Shown: positions 1 through 8,842 of the stretch, piece by piece
Layout: each line of letters begins with the position of its first letter
Position numbering within the stretch: position 1 is the first letter of the stretch
Assembly: GCA_037190845.1 (NCBI GenBank)
Contig: JBBCJI010000004.1
Coordinates: forward strand, 62,001-126,000
Source: JBEBVQ01 sp037190845
Lineage (GTDB): Bacteria > Bacteroidota > Bacteroidia > Chitinophagales > Chitinophagaceae
DNA length: 64,000 bases
Direction of reading: 5' to 3'
Translations under genes and position numbers: made by a program
Notes under the pieces: generated by a model
Database searches by the model: none
Told to the model about the DNA's origin: nothing
Seen by the model: only the letters and a program-made list of their open reading frames with translations

Positions 1-898
1 TTACCTTGCTGTCTGTCAGCAGGAAGGTGCGCTTCAGTTCATCCTGCTGTATTTCCCCTTTTATGTAACGCAGCAGGTTTTCAACCGGCGCTTCTCCGTC
101 GTCAAGTGTAATGAAATCAAGAAATTCAAATACCCGTGGGTCAGACAGGGAGCGCAGTTCCGTATTAGGATACCCGCCGCCCATCGCTACTTTTACTCCG
201 GGGTATTTTTCTTTTATCCATGCTCCGCAGCGTAGCGCTGCAAACAGGTTGCCGGGGAATGGTACGGATATGGCTACCAGCTCAGGTTGTATGGCGTTCA
301 TGTGTTTTTCCAGTACAGAGCGCAGTATGTTGTCTATAAGTGTGTGCGGCTGCTGTAAAGCATTATAGAGCACGTCGAAGCTGCCGGCCGACCTTCCGAG
401 CCGCTCCGCATAACGGCTGAAGCCGAAGTGGGGATCGACACATGCCGTGATCAGGTCTCCGAGGTCTTCAAGATACATGGTGGCGAGGTGCCGGGCTTTA
501 TCCTGTATGCCCATGCTCCCGAATGCAGTATGCAGATCGTCAAGCTGGCTGAAACGTTCCGCTTCAGGCAGGAAATCGCGTTTGCAAATGCGGTGTGCGA
601 GTGTAGCATTTCGGCCCTGCAGGAAGTCGATTGTACTATCTACCGTTTGTATATAGTGCTCGCGCAGGGTAATGATGCGTTGTATGTTTTCAGGCAATGC
701 GCTGCTTACATCTATCTGTGCAAAAAGCTGCTGTAATCCTTCCCGGGAAAATAAAGCCAGGATTATTTCTATGCCGAGATCCGCCTGTACCGAAGATATT
801 CCTTTTGTATTGAGGAACCCTTTCAGGTACGCAGTAGCTGGATAGGGTGTATTCAGTTGCGTAAACGGCGGTGTAAACAGAAAGATGGACGCACTCAA
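1..898 (-). CDS. B12-binding radical SAM protein, 5' part only (runs off the window)
   Basis: The reverse strand is open from about 898 to the left edge (299 codons). The translation has the opening seen in cobalamin-binding radical SAM proteins (FLFTPPFTQLNTPYPA). A Rossmann-like stretch follows at about residues 225-280, with GVKVAMGGGYPN and FLDFITLDDGEAPVE. The radical SAM domain with its CxxxCxxC cluster would lie beyond the edge and is not seen. The frame has no suitable ATG, so I place the start at TTG 898. A -7-like box (TACATTTG) lies about 16 bases upstream and makes a longer start unlikely. The family usually carries out radical methylations or rearrangements; the substrate cannot be inferred. 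The family call is fairly safe, the start is not. Confidence 0.72.
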   Translation of the reverse strand, partial: MSASIFLFTPPFTQLNTPYPATAYLKGFLNTKGISSVQADLGIEIILALFSREGLQQLFAQIDVSSALPENIQRIITLREHYIQTVDSTIDFLQGRNATLAHRICKRDFLPEAERFSQLDDLHTAFGSMGIQDKARHLATMYLEDLGDLITACVDPHFGFSRYAERLGRSAGSFDVLYNALQQPHTLIDNILRSVLEKHMNAIQPELVAISVPFPGNLFAALRCGAWIKEKYPGVKVAMGGGYPNTELRSLSDPRVFEFLDFITLDDGEAPVENLLRYIKGEIQQDELKRTFLLTDSKV

Positions 899-1038
899 GC
901 CAAGAGAATTTATACGCAAATGTAATGCTATCCTTGCGGAGCAGGGTGATTTTTGAGATTCATGATAATGAGTTCTGTGATGCCGCCACTGATTTATGGA
1001 ATAACATGATCGCCTCCCTTTTGATACCCGGTCATTTT

Positions 1039-1680
1039 TTAATCCAGCAATCCCAGCTCAATAACTTTTTTTACCAGCCCTATGGTGTTTTTCACCTCGA
1101 GTTTTGTGGCCAGGTTAAAGCGGTAATTTTCTACTGTCCGTAGGCTGATACACAATTCTTCTGCGATTTCGGGATTGCTGTATTCTTTGAGCATCAGCCG
1201 CAGGATGTCTTTTTCCCGTGGGGTGAGTCCGTATTTGGTAGAAGTCTTCCATTTGATCTGCTTGCGGAATTCGTCCAGCTTCTGCTCCACATCAGGCTTC
1301 AGGTACTGCTGCCCTTTGTGTACGGTTTCAATGGCATGCACAATGGATTTCTGATCCGTGTTTTTTGAAAGGTATCCGGCTGCGCCGTTGCTGAGCATGT
1401 TGTGGATATAGATCATCTGGTTGAAGTTGCTCAGGATCAGGATGCGGAGTTTCGGATAAGATTTTACAAGTATCGGTACCAGTTCGTCTCCTGATTTTCC
1501 GGGCATCTGGATATCCAGAAGTAATACATCCGGACAATTGTGCTTCAGTCCGCTGAGCAGGGATTCGCCATCTGTATACATATGCTCCAGCCGGATGTGG
1601 GGATAATGCAGCAGCATATCCTTGATACCGTTGAGCACTACGGGATGATCATCCGCTATGGCAATTCTTATCTGTTCCAT
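1039..1680 (-). CDS. NarL/FixJ-family response regulator (copy 1)
   Basis: A two-domain regulator of about 213 residues. The receiver domain has the acidic pair ADDHP near residue 10, the phospho-acceptor Asp at about 56 (VLLLDIQMPG) and the conserved Lys in YLSKNTD. The C-terminal LuxR-type helix-turn-helix starts at LTPREKDILRLM and includes RTVENYRFNL. ATG codons at 1686 and 1680 are both possible; I chose 1680 because MEQIRIAIADDH fits the family's usual N-terminus. It lies about 26 bp after the sensor kinase gene on the same strand, so the two form an operon. It probably binds DNA when phosphorylated by that kinase; the divergent SBBP-repeat gene beyond the kinase is the obvious target. 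Confidence 0.93.
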   Translation of the reverse strand: MEQIRIAIADDHPVVLNGIKDMLLHYPHIRLEHMYTDGESLLSGLKHNCPDVLLLDIQMPGKSGDELVPILVKSYPKLRILILSNFNQMIYIHNMLSNGAAGYLSKNTDQKSIVHAIETVHKGQQYLKPDVEQKLDEFRKQIKWKTSTKYGLTPREKDILRLMLKEYSNPEIAEELCISLRTVENYRFNLATKLEVKNTIGLVKKVIELGLLD

Positions 1681-1705
1681 AAGCATAAGACTGCAATGCT
1701 CAAAT

Positions 1706-3667
1706 TTACTGAAGATTTATTTCAAGCTGTATGATCGTTCCCTGTTCCGGAGAAGATTCGATCGTCATAGTGCCATTAAGCGCCCTGATGCGGTTCTGGA
1801 CGTTTTGTAATCCCAGACCCGGGTGCTGATCCTGTATGGTGAATCCCCTACCGTTATCTTCGATGATTATTGTAAGCATGTCCTGGTTCCGGTTGATCTG
1901 TATGGCTGCATTTGTAGCGCCGGAATGCTTTACGATATTTTTCAGCAGCTCCTGGATAATACGGTAGAGCGACAACTGATCTTCTGGCGACAGGCCGGCT
2001 ACGGAAGCGTGTATCTGGAGATCAATATGCAATTGCGCTCCTTGGCCAAGCTGTACACAATACATCTCCAGCGCTTCTTCAAAGCTGTACCGGGTAAGAA
2101 TATCAGGCATCAGGTTATGAGCGGTATTCCGTATTTCTTCGGAGGTTTCTTCCAGCATGTGCATGATTTCCCGGTGGATCTCCGGGTTCAGGCCTGCCGT
2201 ATGCTGCTCGGAGGAGAAATACATCTGTAGGGCGGCCAGCCGTCCGCCGACGCCGTCGTGCAGCTCCTGTGCCAGCCGCGTACGCTCTTTTTCCCCGCCG
2301 CTGATAAGTGCGTGCATAATTTTGATTTCCTTCTCCTGTTCAAGCAGAGATTTTTCCTGCTCCATATCCCGCAGCTTCTGATTCTGCAGGCGCTGACGTT
2401 GCCGACGGTTCCTATACAGCAGCAGCAGGGTGACTATCAGCGCCAGCGAGCTTATGGATACAACCGTGATCAGCAGGTTTTTTTTACCGATCTGGTTTTC
2501 CTGCTTTGCGATCAGCAGGTCTTTCTTCGTAATGACCATATCTTTCTGTATGGACTGGTATTTGAACTCAAGCTGGTCTATTGCCTTGGTACGTTCTTTA
2601 TCCGTCAGGCTATCTTTCAGCTCCGAGGCAATTTTCTCATGCCACCAGGCATCTTTATACCGGCCGACACCCCCATAAGCTTCCGCCAGTGCTGCATGCA
2701 CGGGGTACATATGATCCCGGACCTGGTACTTCTGTGCGGTATCAATGCTTCTGAGCAGATAATGAATGGCTCTGTTGTAGTGTGTCGTCCGGCGGTAGGC
2801 ATCGCCTGCAAGATAATGCAGGTATATGTCTCGGAGATACGGTCTCCTCTGGCTATCCCGGTCAAGAGCTTGTTGAAGATACCGGAGCGCTTCCTGTGTT
2901 TTCCCCTGCTCAAGCAACATTTCTGCGATACCAATCAAATAGGCCTCTTGAGCTGCTTCATTACCTGATGAAGAAGCCTGTTCGATTGCTTTATTGTAAT
3001 AGTCGGCAGCTTCCTCATAACGCTTCATTACGGCTAATGCGTGCGCTTTATTATTGAACATGAAGGCCAGCAGGTCAGGTTTGTTTATGGTCGTTGCAAT
3101 TGCCAGCGATTTCTCTATATAATGAAGCGTTTTTTCCGGTTGCCGGAACCGCATATGTAACCCTCCCATGCCATTGTACACATAGATGGCCAGCCATTTG
3201 TTTTCCGGAGCGGATTCATCAGTCAGGTGTAGGGCGCTATACAGGTAATATGCAGCCTGCTGGTAGCTTCCATAGTGGTTATAAATGCTGGCGATATTCA
3301 GATACAGCTTTATGGTCAGGTTTTTGTGCGGTCTGTCCAGTAGTGCGTATGTAAGTGCCTGCTGGTATATTGGTAATGCTTCTTTCCTGTCCCTGGTGAT
3401 GGAAACAATACCTCCCATGCGCATCAGAGACATGCCGGCGCCATATGTGTATTTTCGGGCTTTGCTTATCCGGTATGCTTCTGTGAAGAAATACCAGGCA
3501 CTGTCGGGGTTTATATGTTCCAGCCGTCGGCCGTTATCTATCAGCCATTTGATATCAGGCATGCTATTGTCCTGAAAGTAATTTGCTTCGGTATAGGTGT
3601 CGCCAAGTTCTTGTCCCGCAGTATGCAGGGCCGGAAGCAGCAACAATACTAACAACAGTCTGAACAT
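1706..3667 (-). CDS. TPR-containing sensor histidine kinase, HisKA_3 type (copy 1)
   Basis: Membrane-bound sensor kinase of 653 residues. In order: a signal peptide (MFRLLLVLLLLPALHTAGQ), about eight TPR-like helical repeats at residues 50-350 that would lie outside the membrane, a coiled linker, a transmembrane helix at about 400-420 (LLITVVSISSLALIVTLLLL), the phospho-acceptor box RLAQELHDGVGG with His near 470, and an HATPase_c domain with N-box KNIVKHSGA and G-box EDNGRGF. ATG 3667 is used because the longer frame starts at a TTG two codons earlier. The periplasmic TPR array suggests sensing of a protein or peptide rather than a small molecule. It forms an operon with the downstream response regulator and is divergent from the SBBP-repeat protein at 3829. 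Confidence 0.93.
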   Translation of the reverse strand: MFRLLLVLLLLPALHTAGQELGDTYTEANYFQDNSMPDIKWLIDNGRRLEHINPDSAWYFFTEAYRISKARKYTYGAGMSLMRMGGIVSITRDRKEALPIYQQALTYALLDRPHKNLTIKLYLNIASIYNHYGSYQQAAYYLYSALHLTDESAPENKWLAIYVYNGMGGLHMRFRQPEKTLHYIEKSLAIATTINKPDLLAFMFNNKAHALAVMKRYEEAADYYNKAIEQASSSGNEAAQEAYLIGIAEMLLEQGKTQEALRYLQQALDRDSQRRPYLRDIYLHYLAGDAYRRTTHYNRAIHYLLRSIDTAQKYQVRDHMYPVHAALAEAYGGVGRYKDAWWHEKIASELKDSLTDKERTKAIDQLEFKYQSIQKDMVITKKDLLIAKQENQIGKKNLLITVVSISSLALIVTLLLLYRNRRQRQRLQNQKLRDMEQEKSLLEQEKEIKIMHALISGGEKERTRLAQELHDGVGGRLAALQMYFSSEQHTAGLNPEIHREIMHMLEETSEEIRNTAHNLMPDILTRYSFEEALEMYCVQLGQGAQLHIDLQIHASVAGLSPEDQLSLYRIIQELLKNIVKHSGATNAAIQINRNQDMLTIIIEDNGRGFTIQDQHPGLGLQNVQNRIRALNGTMTIESSPEQGTIIQLEINLQ

Positions 3668-3736
3668 CGGCAAAAAGGTTAAATTACATGATTATTCCGG
3701 ATTGTCCGGTGTAGCTTTCCCGTAGGAATGGAATTC

Positions 3737-3750
3737 GAGTAATATTACTC
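3737..3750. promoter_or_regulatory. 14 bp perfect palindrome between divergent kinase and surface-protein genes
   Basis: GAGTAATATTACTC is a perfect palindrome in the 160 bp between the kinase and SBBP genes. The third module has the related GAGTAAAACTACTC in the matching place (22544-22557). It is a candidate binding site for the response regulators; this is inference. Confidence 0.45.
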
Positions 3751-3772
3751 TAATCATGCATTGGCCTGCCGG

Positions 3773-3780
3773 TTACTTTT
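3773..3780 (+). promoter_or_regulatory. -7 box upstream of SBBP gene 1
   Basis: TACTTTTG matches the Bacteroidota -7 consensus TAnnTTTG and lies about 48 bases before the ATG at 3829. No clear TTG -33 element at the usual 19 bp spacing was found. Confidence 0.55.
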
Positions 3781-3828
3781 GTATAGGCAGTGTGAAGCCG
3801 GATATTTTAAATTTTCAAAAATAAATAC

Positions 3829-5925
3829 ATGATGAGAAAGCTATTTAATGTAAAAACTGTTCTGGCAGTCATATGCCTTGCCGGTTATGGCGGATCGGTA
3901 AATGCCCAGGTGTTCGACTGGGTGGTAGGTATGGGCAGCTCAAGCTATGACCATGGATATGCTGTTGCTGTGGATGATGCTAAGAATGTTTATATAACGG
4001 GCAGTTTCCACGATACGGCGACATTCCCATTTGGGGGTGGTGATACGCTTGTCCCCACTGGTAATACGGATGTATTCCTGGCCAAGTTTAATCCGGCGGG
4101 ACATTTAATTTGGGTTAAAGGATTTGGCGGGAGTAATGCTGATGCCGGTCTGGGCGTGGCTACAGATCCGGCTACAGGCGATGTGATCCTTACAGGTACG
4201 ATAGGTGCCGGAATAGCAGATTTTAACCCTGCGGACACCAATGGGAATATTACCTCTGCCGGTAGTAACGATGTGTTCCTGGCAAGGTACGACTCTTCCG
4301 GAAATTATATCTGGGCCAAAAGCTTTGGCGGTTCAGGTGCAGAAAACGTTTCATCCGTTACGATAGACGGCGGAGGTAACATATATATAGCCGGTGATTT
4401 CAAGTCGGCAACTGCCTATTTCAATCCTGGTGTGGCCGGTTCCGGTGAACTTACCATATCCGGAAGCACGAAAAATGCAGACGCATATATTGCGAAATAT
4501 GACGGCAACGGAGGTTTTCTCTGGGCACACAAAATTGGCGGTACCGGAGCGGATTATTGTGGACAGACAGCGGTAGATGCTTCGGATAATGTCTATGTAA
4601 TCGGATGGTTTGCTTCTGCCAGTGCCCAGTTTGATGCATCCGGTACTCCGGCCAGCCTGCTGAGCACAACCGGTGGGTATGATGTATTCCTGGCCAAATA
4701 CGATCCTTCCGGGAGTTTGATGTGGACACAGAAAATGGGCGGAAAAGGGCCGGATCATGGCATGGCGTTGGCTATTGATCAGTTAGATAAAATATACATT
4801 ACCGGCTATTTTGATTCAGATACGGCTCAGTTTGACCCGGCTGCCACAGGTGGCGCAGGGCAGCTTATTCTGTCTGCGGATATAGATCTGTACATCGCCA
4901 AGTATGAATCAAACGGGGATTTTATCTGGGCCAAAAGCATGGAAGGCAATGCCAAAGACCATGCGCAGGCAATTGCGCTGGATGGCGCGGGGAATCTATA
5001 TCTTACCGGTACTACGGGATCCTCCTATGTGGATTTTAACCCGGGGATAAACGGAGGAACGGTACTCAATATTGCAACCTACTGCATATTCCTGGCGAAA
5101 TATAACACAGATGGCGATTTTATTTTTGCCAGGGGAATGGGCGGAACGAATGGACAGGACTGGGGCAGAGGTGTAGCGGTAGATCGCAGCGGCAATGTTT
5201 ATACGGCCGGGTATTTCAGCTCCCATATCGCAGAATTTAACCGGGGCGGTGTTGGCGGCATTTTGGAAGGGTTTGACAACAATTACGACATATTCCTGCT
5301 GAAGCTTTCGTGCAACGATACGTCTTCTCATGTACTGAATATGACTGTGTGCGAAACAAGCTACACGTTGAATGACAGTGTCTATACCCAACCGGGCAGC
5401 TACGTACAGCAATTTGCCAATGCCGGCGGTTGCGACAGTTTTGTCCGGCTCAACCTGAACTTTTATCAGCGTACGCCAACCATTTTGCCGGTGGAGTTTA
5501 CGCTGTATGTAAGGGAGCCGTTCAGCAGCTATCAGTGGATCAAAAACGGAACGGATATTGACGGGGCTACCGATTCTTTCTATGTGGTGACCGACAACGC
5601 GGACTACCAGGTAAGGGTTACTGAGGATCCATGGGCATGTGAATTTACTTCTGCAGTCTACACCGTTAATAATGTGAGTGTGAAGGATATGGATGATATT
5701 GCTGCGCAGATCAGCGTGTATCCCAACCCGGCAAGCAGCATGCTGTACATCAAAAGCCCTGTGCCGGTCAATGCACAGATCAGCAGCATTGACGGCCGGG
5801 TTGTGCTTATGGAACAGCAGGCGACCTCGGTAGGGATAGGTCATATAACCCCCGGAATTTATTTGCTGCGGATTCTGGATCAGGATAACAGACTTCTGAA
5901 AACAGAGAAGCTGGTGATCGAATAA
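3829..5925 (+). CDS. SBBP-repeat (beta-propeller) protein with T9SS type A sorting domain (1)
   Basis: Secreted protein of 698 residues. It has a signal peptide ending near NAQVF (residue 27), then about nine SBBP-type repeats at 30-500. Each repeat follows the plan 'DxxGNxYxTGxF...DxxxFLAKYdxxGxxxWAKsxGG'. A cysteine-bearing linker (CETSYTLND...GCDSFVRL) and a short Ig-like stretch (YQWIKNGTDIDGATDSF) follow. The end is a type A sorting domain: ISVYPNPASSMLYI and a basic last strand, LLKTEKLVIE. T9SS cargo crosses the outer membrane and is often anchored to the cell surface. The gene is divergent from kinase copy 1 and a strong terminator follows it. The SBBP family probably forms propeller-like structures; the ligand is unknown. 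Confidence 0.92.
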   Translation: MMRKLFNVKTVLAVICLAGYGGSVNAQVFDWVVGMGSSSYDHGYAVAVDDAKNVYITGSFHDTATFPFGGGDTLVPTGNTDVFLAKFNPAGHLIWVKGFGGSNADAGLGVATDPATGDVILTGTIGAGIADFNPADTNGNITSAGSNDVFLARYDSSGNYIWAKSFGGSGAENVSSVTIDGGGNIYIAGDFKSATAYFNPGVAGSGELTISGSTKNADAYIAKYDGNGGFLWAHKIGGTGADYCGQTAVDASDNVYVIGWFASASAQFDASGTPASLLSTTGGYDVFLAKYDPSGSLMWTQKMGGKGPDHGMALAIDQLDKIYITGYFDSDTAQFDPAATGGAGQLILSADIDLYIAKYESNGDFIWAKSMEGNAKDHAQAIALDGAGNLYLTGTTGSSYVDFNPGINGGTVLNIATYCIFLAKYNTDGDFIFARGMGGTNGQDWGRGVAVDRSGNVYTAGYFSSHIAEFNRGGVGGILEGFDNNYDIFLLKLSCNDTSSHVLNMTVCETSYTLNDSVYTQPGSYVQQFANAGGCDSFVRLNLNFYQRTPTILPVEFTLYVREPFSSYQWIKNGTDIDGATDSFYVVTDNADYQVRVTEDPWACEFTSAVYTVNNVSVKDMDDIAAQISVYPNPASSMLYIKSPVPVNAQISSIDGRVVLMEQQATSVGIGHITPGIYLLRILDQDNRLLKTEKLVIE

Positions 5926-5953
5926 AAGTACATATCATTAGTACAGGAGACAA

Positions 5954-5981
5954 CGGGCAGAGATTCCTCTGCCCGTTTTTT
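5954..5981 (+). terminator. Intrinsic terminator after SBBP gene 1
   Basis: Hairpin CGGGCAGAG-attc-CTCTGCCCG followed by TTTTTT, 28 bases after the stop codon. Confidence 0.9.
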
Positions 5982-6030
5982 GCCTTATTAAACAGTATAA
6001 AGAAGATATCAGTTTGATTCGTTGAACAGA

Positions 6031-6663
6031 TCACTCAACGATCAATCCCAGCATAATGGCCTTTTTTACCATGCCCACCATATTCTTTACGCCCAATTTT
6101 TGCATGATCCCCTGGCGGTAGATTTCAACGGTGCGGTGGTTGATCTGTAGCATAGCCCCGATCTCCTGACTTGTCAGCTCTTGTGCTATCAGCTTTAATA
6201 CATCGGTTTCTCTCGGAGTTAAAGAAATATTTTTGTCTACTTGTGTTATCTTTCTCCGTATACTTTCTTTGACCTCATCCGGAAGAAAAGGGCCTTCTTC
6301 ATAATACACATGATTAATGGCATCGGCCAATATCCGGGTATCGGCATTTTTGAAAACGTAACCGTTTGCACCTGCATTAATTAGTTTCCTGACATTATAC
6401 GTGTTTTCGTTGGAGGTAAGAATAATGACACGGACACCGGGATAATCTCTTTTGATCACAGGCAACAGCTCCTCTCCGCTATGATCCCGCAATTGTAAAT
6501 CCAGCAGCAGTACATCCGGAGTATCTGTTTTTAATCCGGTGAGTAAATGATTTGGATGCTCATATTCCGCCACTATTTCTATTCCGGGCGTATCGCTTAA
6601 AAGATTGCATAATCCTTTCCTGATCATTACATGGTCGTCAAGAATAACTACCCGGATAGACAT
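6031..6663 (-). CDS. NarL/FixJ-family response regulator (copy 2)
   Basis: A 210-residue regulator. The receiver domain has LDDHVMIRKG, Asp at about 55 in VLLLDLQLRD and Lys in VFKNADTR. The LuxR-type HTH runs from LTPRETDVLKLIAQEL through RTVEIYRQGIM. It starts at the ATG at 6663. It is co-oriented with the kinase ending at 6744, about 80 bp upstream, so the pair probably forms one operon with a looser junction than in copy 1. The sequence differs considerably from copy 1, so this is an old duplication or an independent gain rather than a recent tandem copy. Confidence 0.93.
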   Translation of the reverse strand: MSIRVVILDDHVMIRKGLCNLLSDTPGIEIVAEYEHPNHLLTGLKTDTPDVLLLDLQLRDHSGEELLPVIKRDYPGVRVIILTSNENTYNVRKLINAGANGYVFKNADTRILADAINHVYYEEGPFLPDEVKESIRRKITQVDKNISLTPRETDVLKLIAQELTSQEIGAMLQINHRTVEIYRQGIMQKLGVKNMVGMVKKAIMLGLIVE

Positions 6664-6743
6664 GACAATTTGATTTTAGCAGAAAGTAAAAATAGGAAAA
6701 CTAAAACCGATTTGCACATGGCGCCTGTTAAGCCATAGTATAT

Positions 6744-8672
6744 TCAGCTCATCCGCTCAAGAGGAAATGATATATCAACGACAGTCCCTTTATGATTAGG
6801 GTCTTTGGTGATGGACATTGTCCCCTGATGTGCTCCTACCCGCTCTGCCACGCTGTTTAACCCAAGTCCGTATCTTTTCTCCCTTACGATACTTTCATCC
6901 ATACCCGTTCCGTTGTCTTCAACAACCATTTGTAAGGTGTGCTCATTGCGCACCAGCAGTAACGTAACTTTTGATGCTTTTGCATGTTTGACAATATTGT
7001 GTACCAGCTCCTGGATGATGCGATAGATGCTTAGCGCCAGTTGAGGTTCCACCGAATCTACATTTTCATAGATCTGCATATCCGCTTCGATATCGGAGTC
7101 CTTCAATAAGCCTGTACAGAAATCCTCTATACAGTATGACAACCCGTTTTTCTCCAACTGGTCCGGAGCAAGATTATAAGCCACCCTTCTTACGCTGCCT
7201 GATGCCCGCACCAGCATGGACTCTATGTCGGCAAAGCTGTGTTGTATATGTTCATCCTGCTGTTTGTTCTTCAGCGCTGCTACATGCAGCTTTATGGCTG
7301 TAAGCTGGCTGTTCACACCATCGTGCAGATCTTTCGACAGACGGCTGCGCTCTTTTTCTTCTCCTTCCACCATGGCTCTCAGGTATTCCAGTTCCTTTAC
7401 GGCTTTCTGTCTCTTATTCCTGTAAATAAAGATGCCCGACAGCAGGCCAACAAGCAGCACGCTGCAGGACGTGATGCCGAATATCCAGAAGTTCTTTTGG
7501 TAAAGCTTGTTTTGCTGCAAGGCAAGCTCTTTATCCTTTTCCGTCGTTCGGTATTGTGTTTCCAGTTCGGCTACTGTATAGACCGCCTCTTTGTCCCGGA
7601 TGCTGTCTTTAAGCTGCTCGTATTGTTTTCGTAATTCAAATGCCTGCGTATATCTGCCGGTAGCATGGTACAGCTCTGACAGATGAGGCAGCACGGATAG
7701 TTTCAATTTGGAATCATGTGCTGCAAAACTATTTGCCTGCGTCAGATATCTTTCCGCTTCTTCATAATTTTTTTCGGACAGAAATACAATACCGATATTC
7801 ATAAGCGCATAGCGTTGATGAAAGGTATCTAAATGATACTGCTCCTGCATTTCTTTAATTTCAGACAATAATGCTATTGCTTTTTCCTGCTGCTTTTTTT
7901 TCAGCAGCAGCCCGGCTTTGTGTGTAAGCGCGAAGTATAATGTTCCGGCCTGGTAGGGTGTAATATGCCCATGCTTGTCTCTGGCCATACTGATGGCGCT
8001 GTCCAGAAATCTTTCAGCATTATCCGGATCTCCTTTACGCTCATAAGCTATACCCAGACTTGCTGCGATCATTGCAGCAAAAGAATCTTTTGTATTATCC
8101 GCCATTGTCATTGCCTGCTCAAAATAAGGTATGGCTTTGTCCTGATACCCCAAATCGGACAGCAGTACGCCAAAGTTGTGCGTGAGGTATAGTGTCAGTT
8201 TGTATCTGGAAGGTTGCTTTTGGGCGTAATAGATTGCTTTCCGGTAGGCCTGCATTGCTTCTTCAAACCTGTTTTGATTGGTAAATACTATGGCAATATT
8301 GTTATAAACAGTGGCGAAAAAAGGATATCTGTCGGGCAGACCGGCACGTAACAGCGCGAGCGTATAGGTGAAATAATGCATTGCCTTTTCATATGAGCCC
8401 CGTGTGTCGGCAATTATTCCCAGGGTTTCGTATGCACTTATGATCCCGACTTTATACCCGGTTTCCAGGCACGCTTTCAACAAGTTGCTGATGATAAGCT
8501 CAGCACTGTCGGGGTGGAAGTACATGATCTCTTTTGCGGAGGTGATTCTTTCTCTGACGTAAGCGCTGTCAACCAATACATGCGTACTAAAGGATACCCG
8601 CTCCTGTGCAGGGAGATACACAGGAATACTACATAAAAATATAAAACAGAAATATAGTATATTTTTTATCAA
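6744..8672 (-). CDS. TPR-containing sensor histidine kinase, HisKA_3 type (copy 2)
   Basis: Sensor kinase of 642 residues with the same plan as copy 1. It has a signal peptide (ILYFCFIFLCSIPVYLPAQ), TPR repeats at about 45-350 (for example YNNIAIVFTNQNRFEEAM), a coiled linker, and a transmembrane helix at about 395-417. The phospho-acceptor box is RSRLSKDLHDGVNSQL (His 450). The ATPase domain has HNIVKHAKA and VEDNGTGMDES. Start at ATG 8672. It forms a unit with the regulator at 6031 and is divergent from the SBBP protein at 8843, whose product is the likely regulated or sensed partner. Confidence 0.93.
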   Translation of the reverse strand: MIKNILYFCFIFLCSIPVYLPAQERVSFSTHVLVDSAYVRERITSAKEIMYFHPDSAELIISNLLKACLETGYKVGIISAYETLGIIADTRGSYEKAMHYFTYTLALLRAGLPDRYPFFATVYNNIAIVFTNQNRFEEAMQAYRKAIYYAQKQPSRYKLTLYLTHNFGVLLSDLGYQDKAIPYFEQAMTMADNTKDSFAAMIAASLGIAYERKGDPDNAERFLDSAISMARDKHGHITPYQAGTLYFALTHKAGLLLKKKQQEKAIALLSEIKEMQEQYHLDTFHQRYALMNIGIVFLSEKNYEEAERYLTQANSFAAHDSKLKLSVLPHLSELYHATGRYTQAFELRKQYEQLKDSIRDKEAVYTVAELETQYRTTEKDKELALQQNKLYQKNFWIFGITSCSVLLVGLLSGIFIYRNKRQKAVKELEYLRAMVEGEEKERSRLSKDLHDGVNSQLTAIKLHVAALKNKQQDEHIQHSFADIESMLVRASGSVRRVAYNLAPDQLEKNGLSYCIEDFCTGLLKDSDIEADMQIYENVDSVEPQLALSIYRIIQELVHNIVKHAKASKVTLLLVRNEHTLQMVVEDNGTGMDESIVREKRYGLGLNSVAERVGAHQGTMSITKDPNHKGTVVDISFPLERMS

Positions 8673-8842
8673 TTGAATTGATATAAGTTGAGAAATAATT
8701 ATTTTAATTATTATTAATTTCCACTTTGAATATTGCTTAAAAGAATGCCTACGTGAAAATACAGTATTTTAACTCTTTGATTGCCGGTTATTTTGCTTTT
8801 GATGGATGACACAATTTATATTAATTTTTAAAAAGCAAAAAA

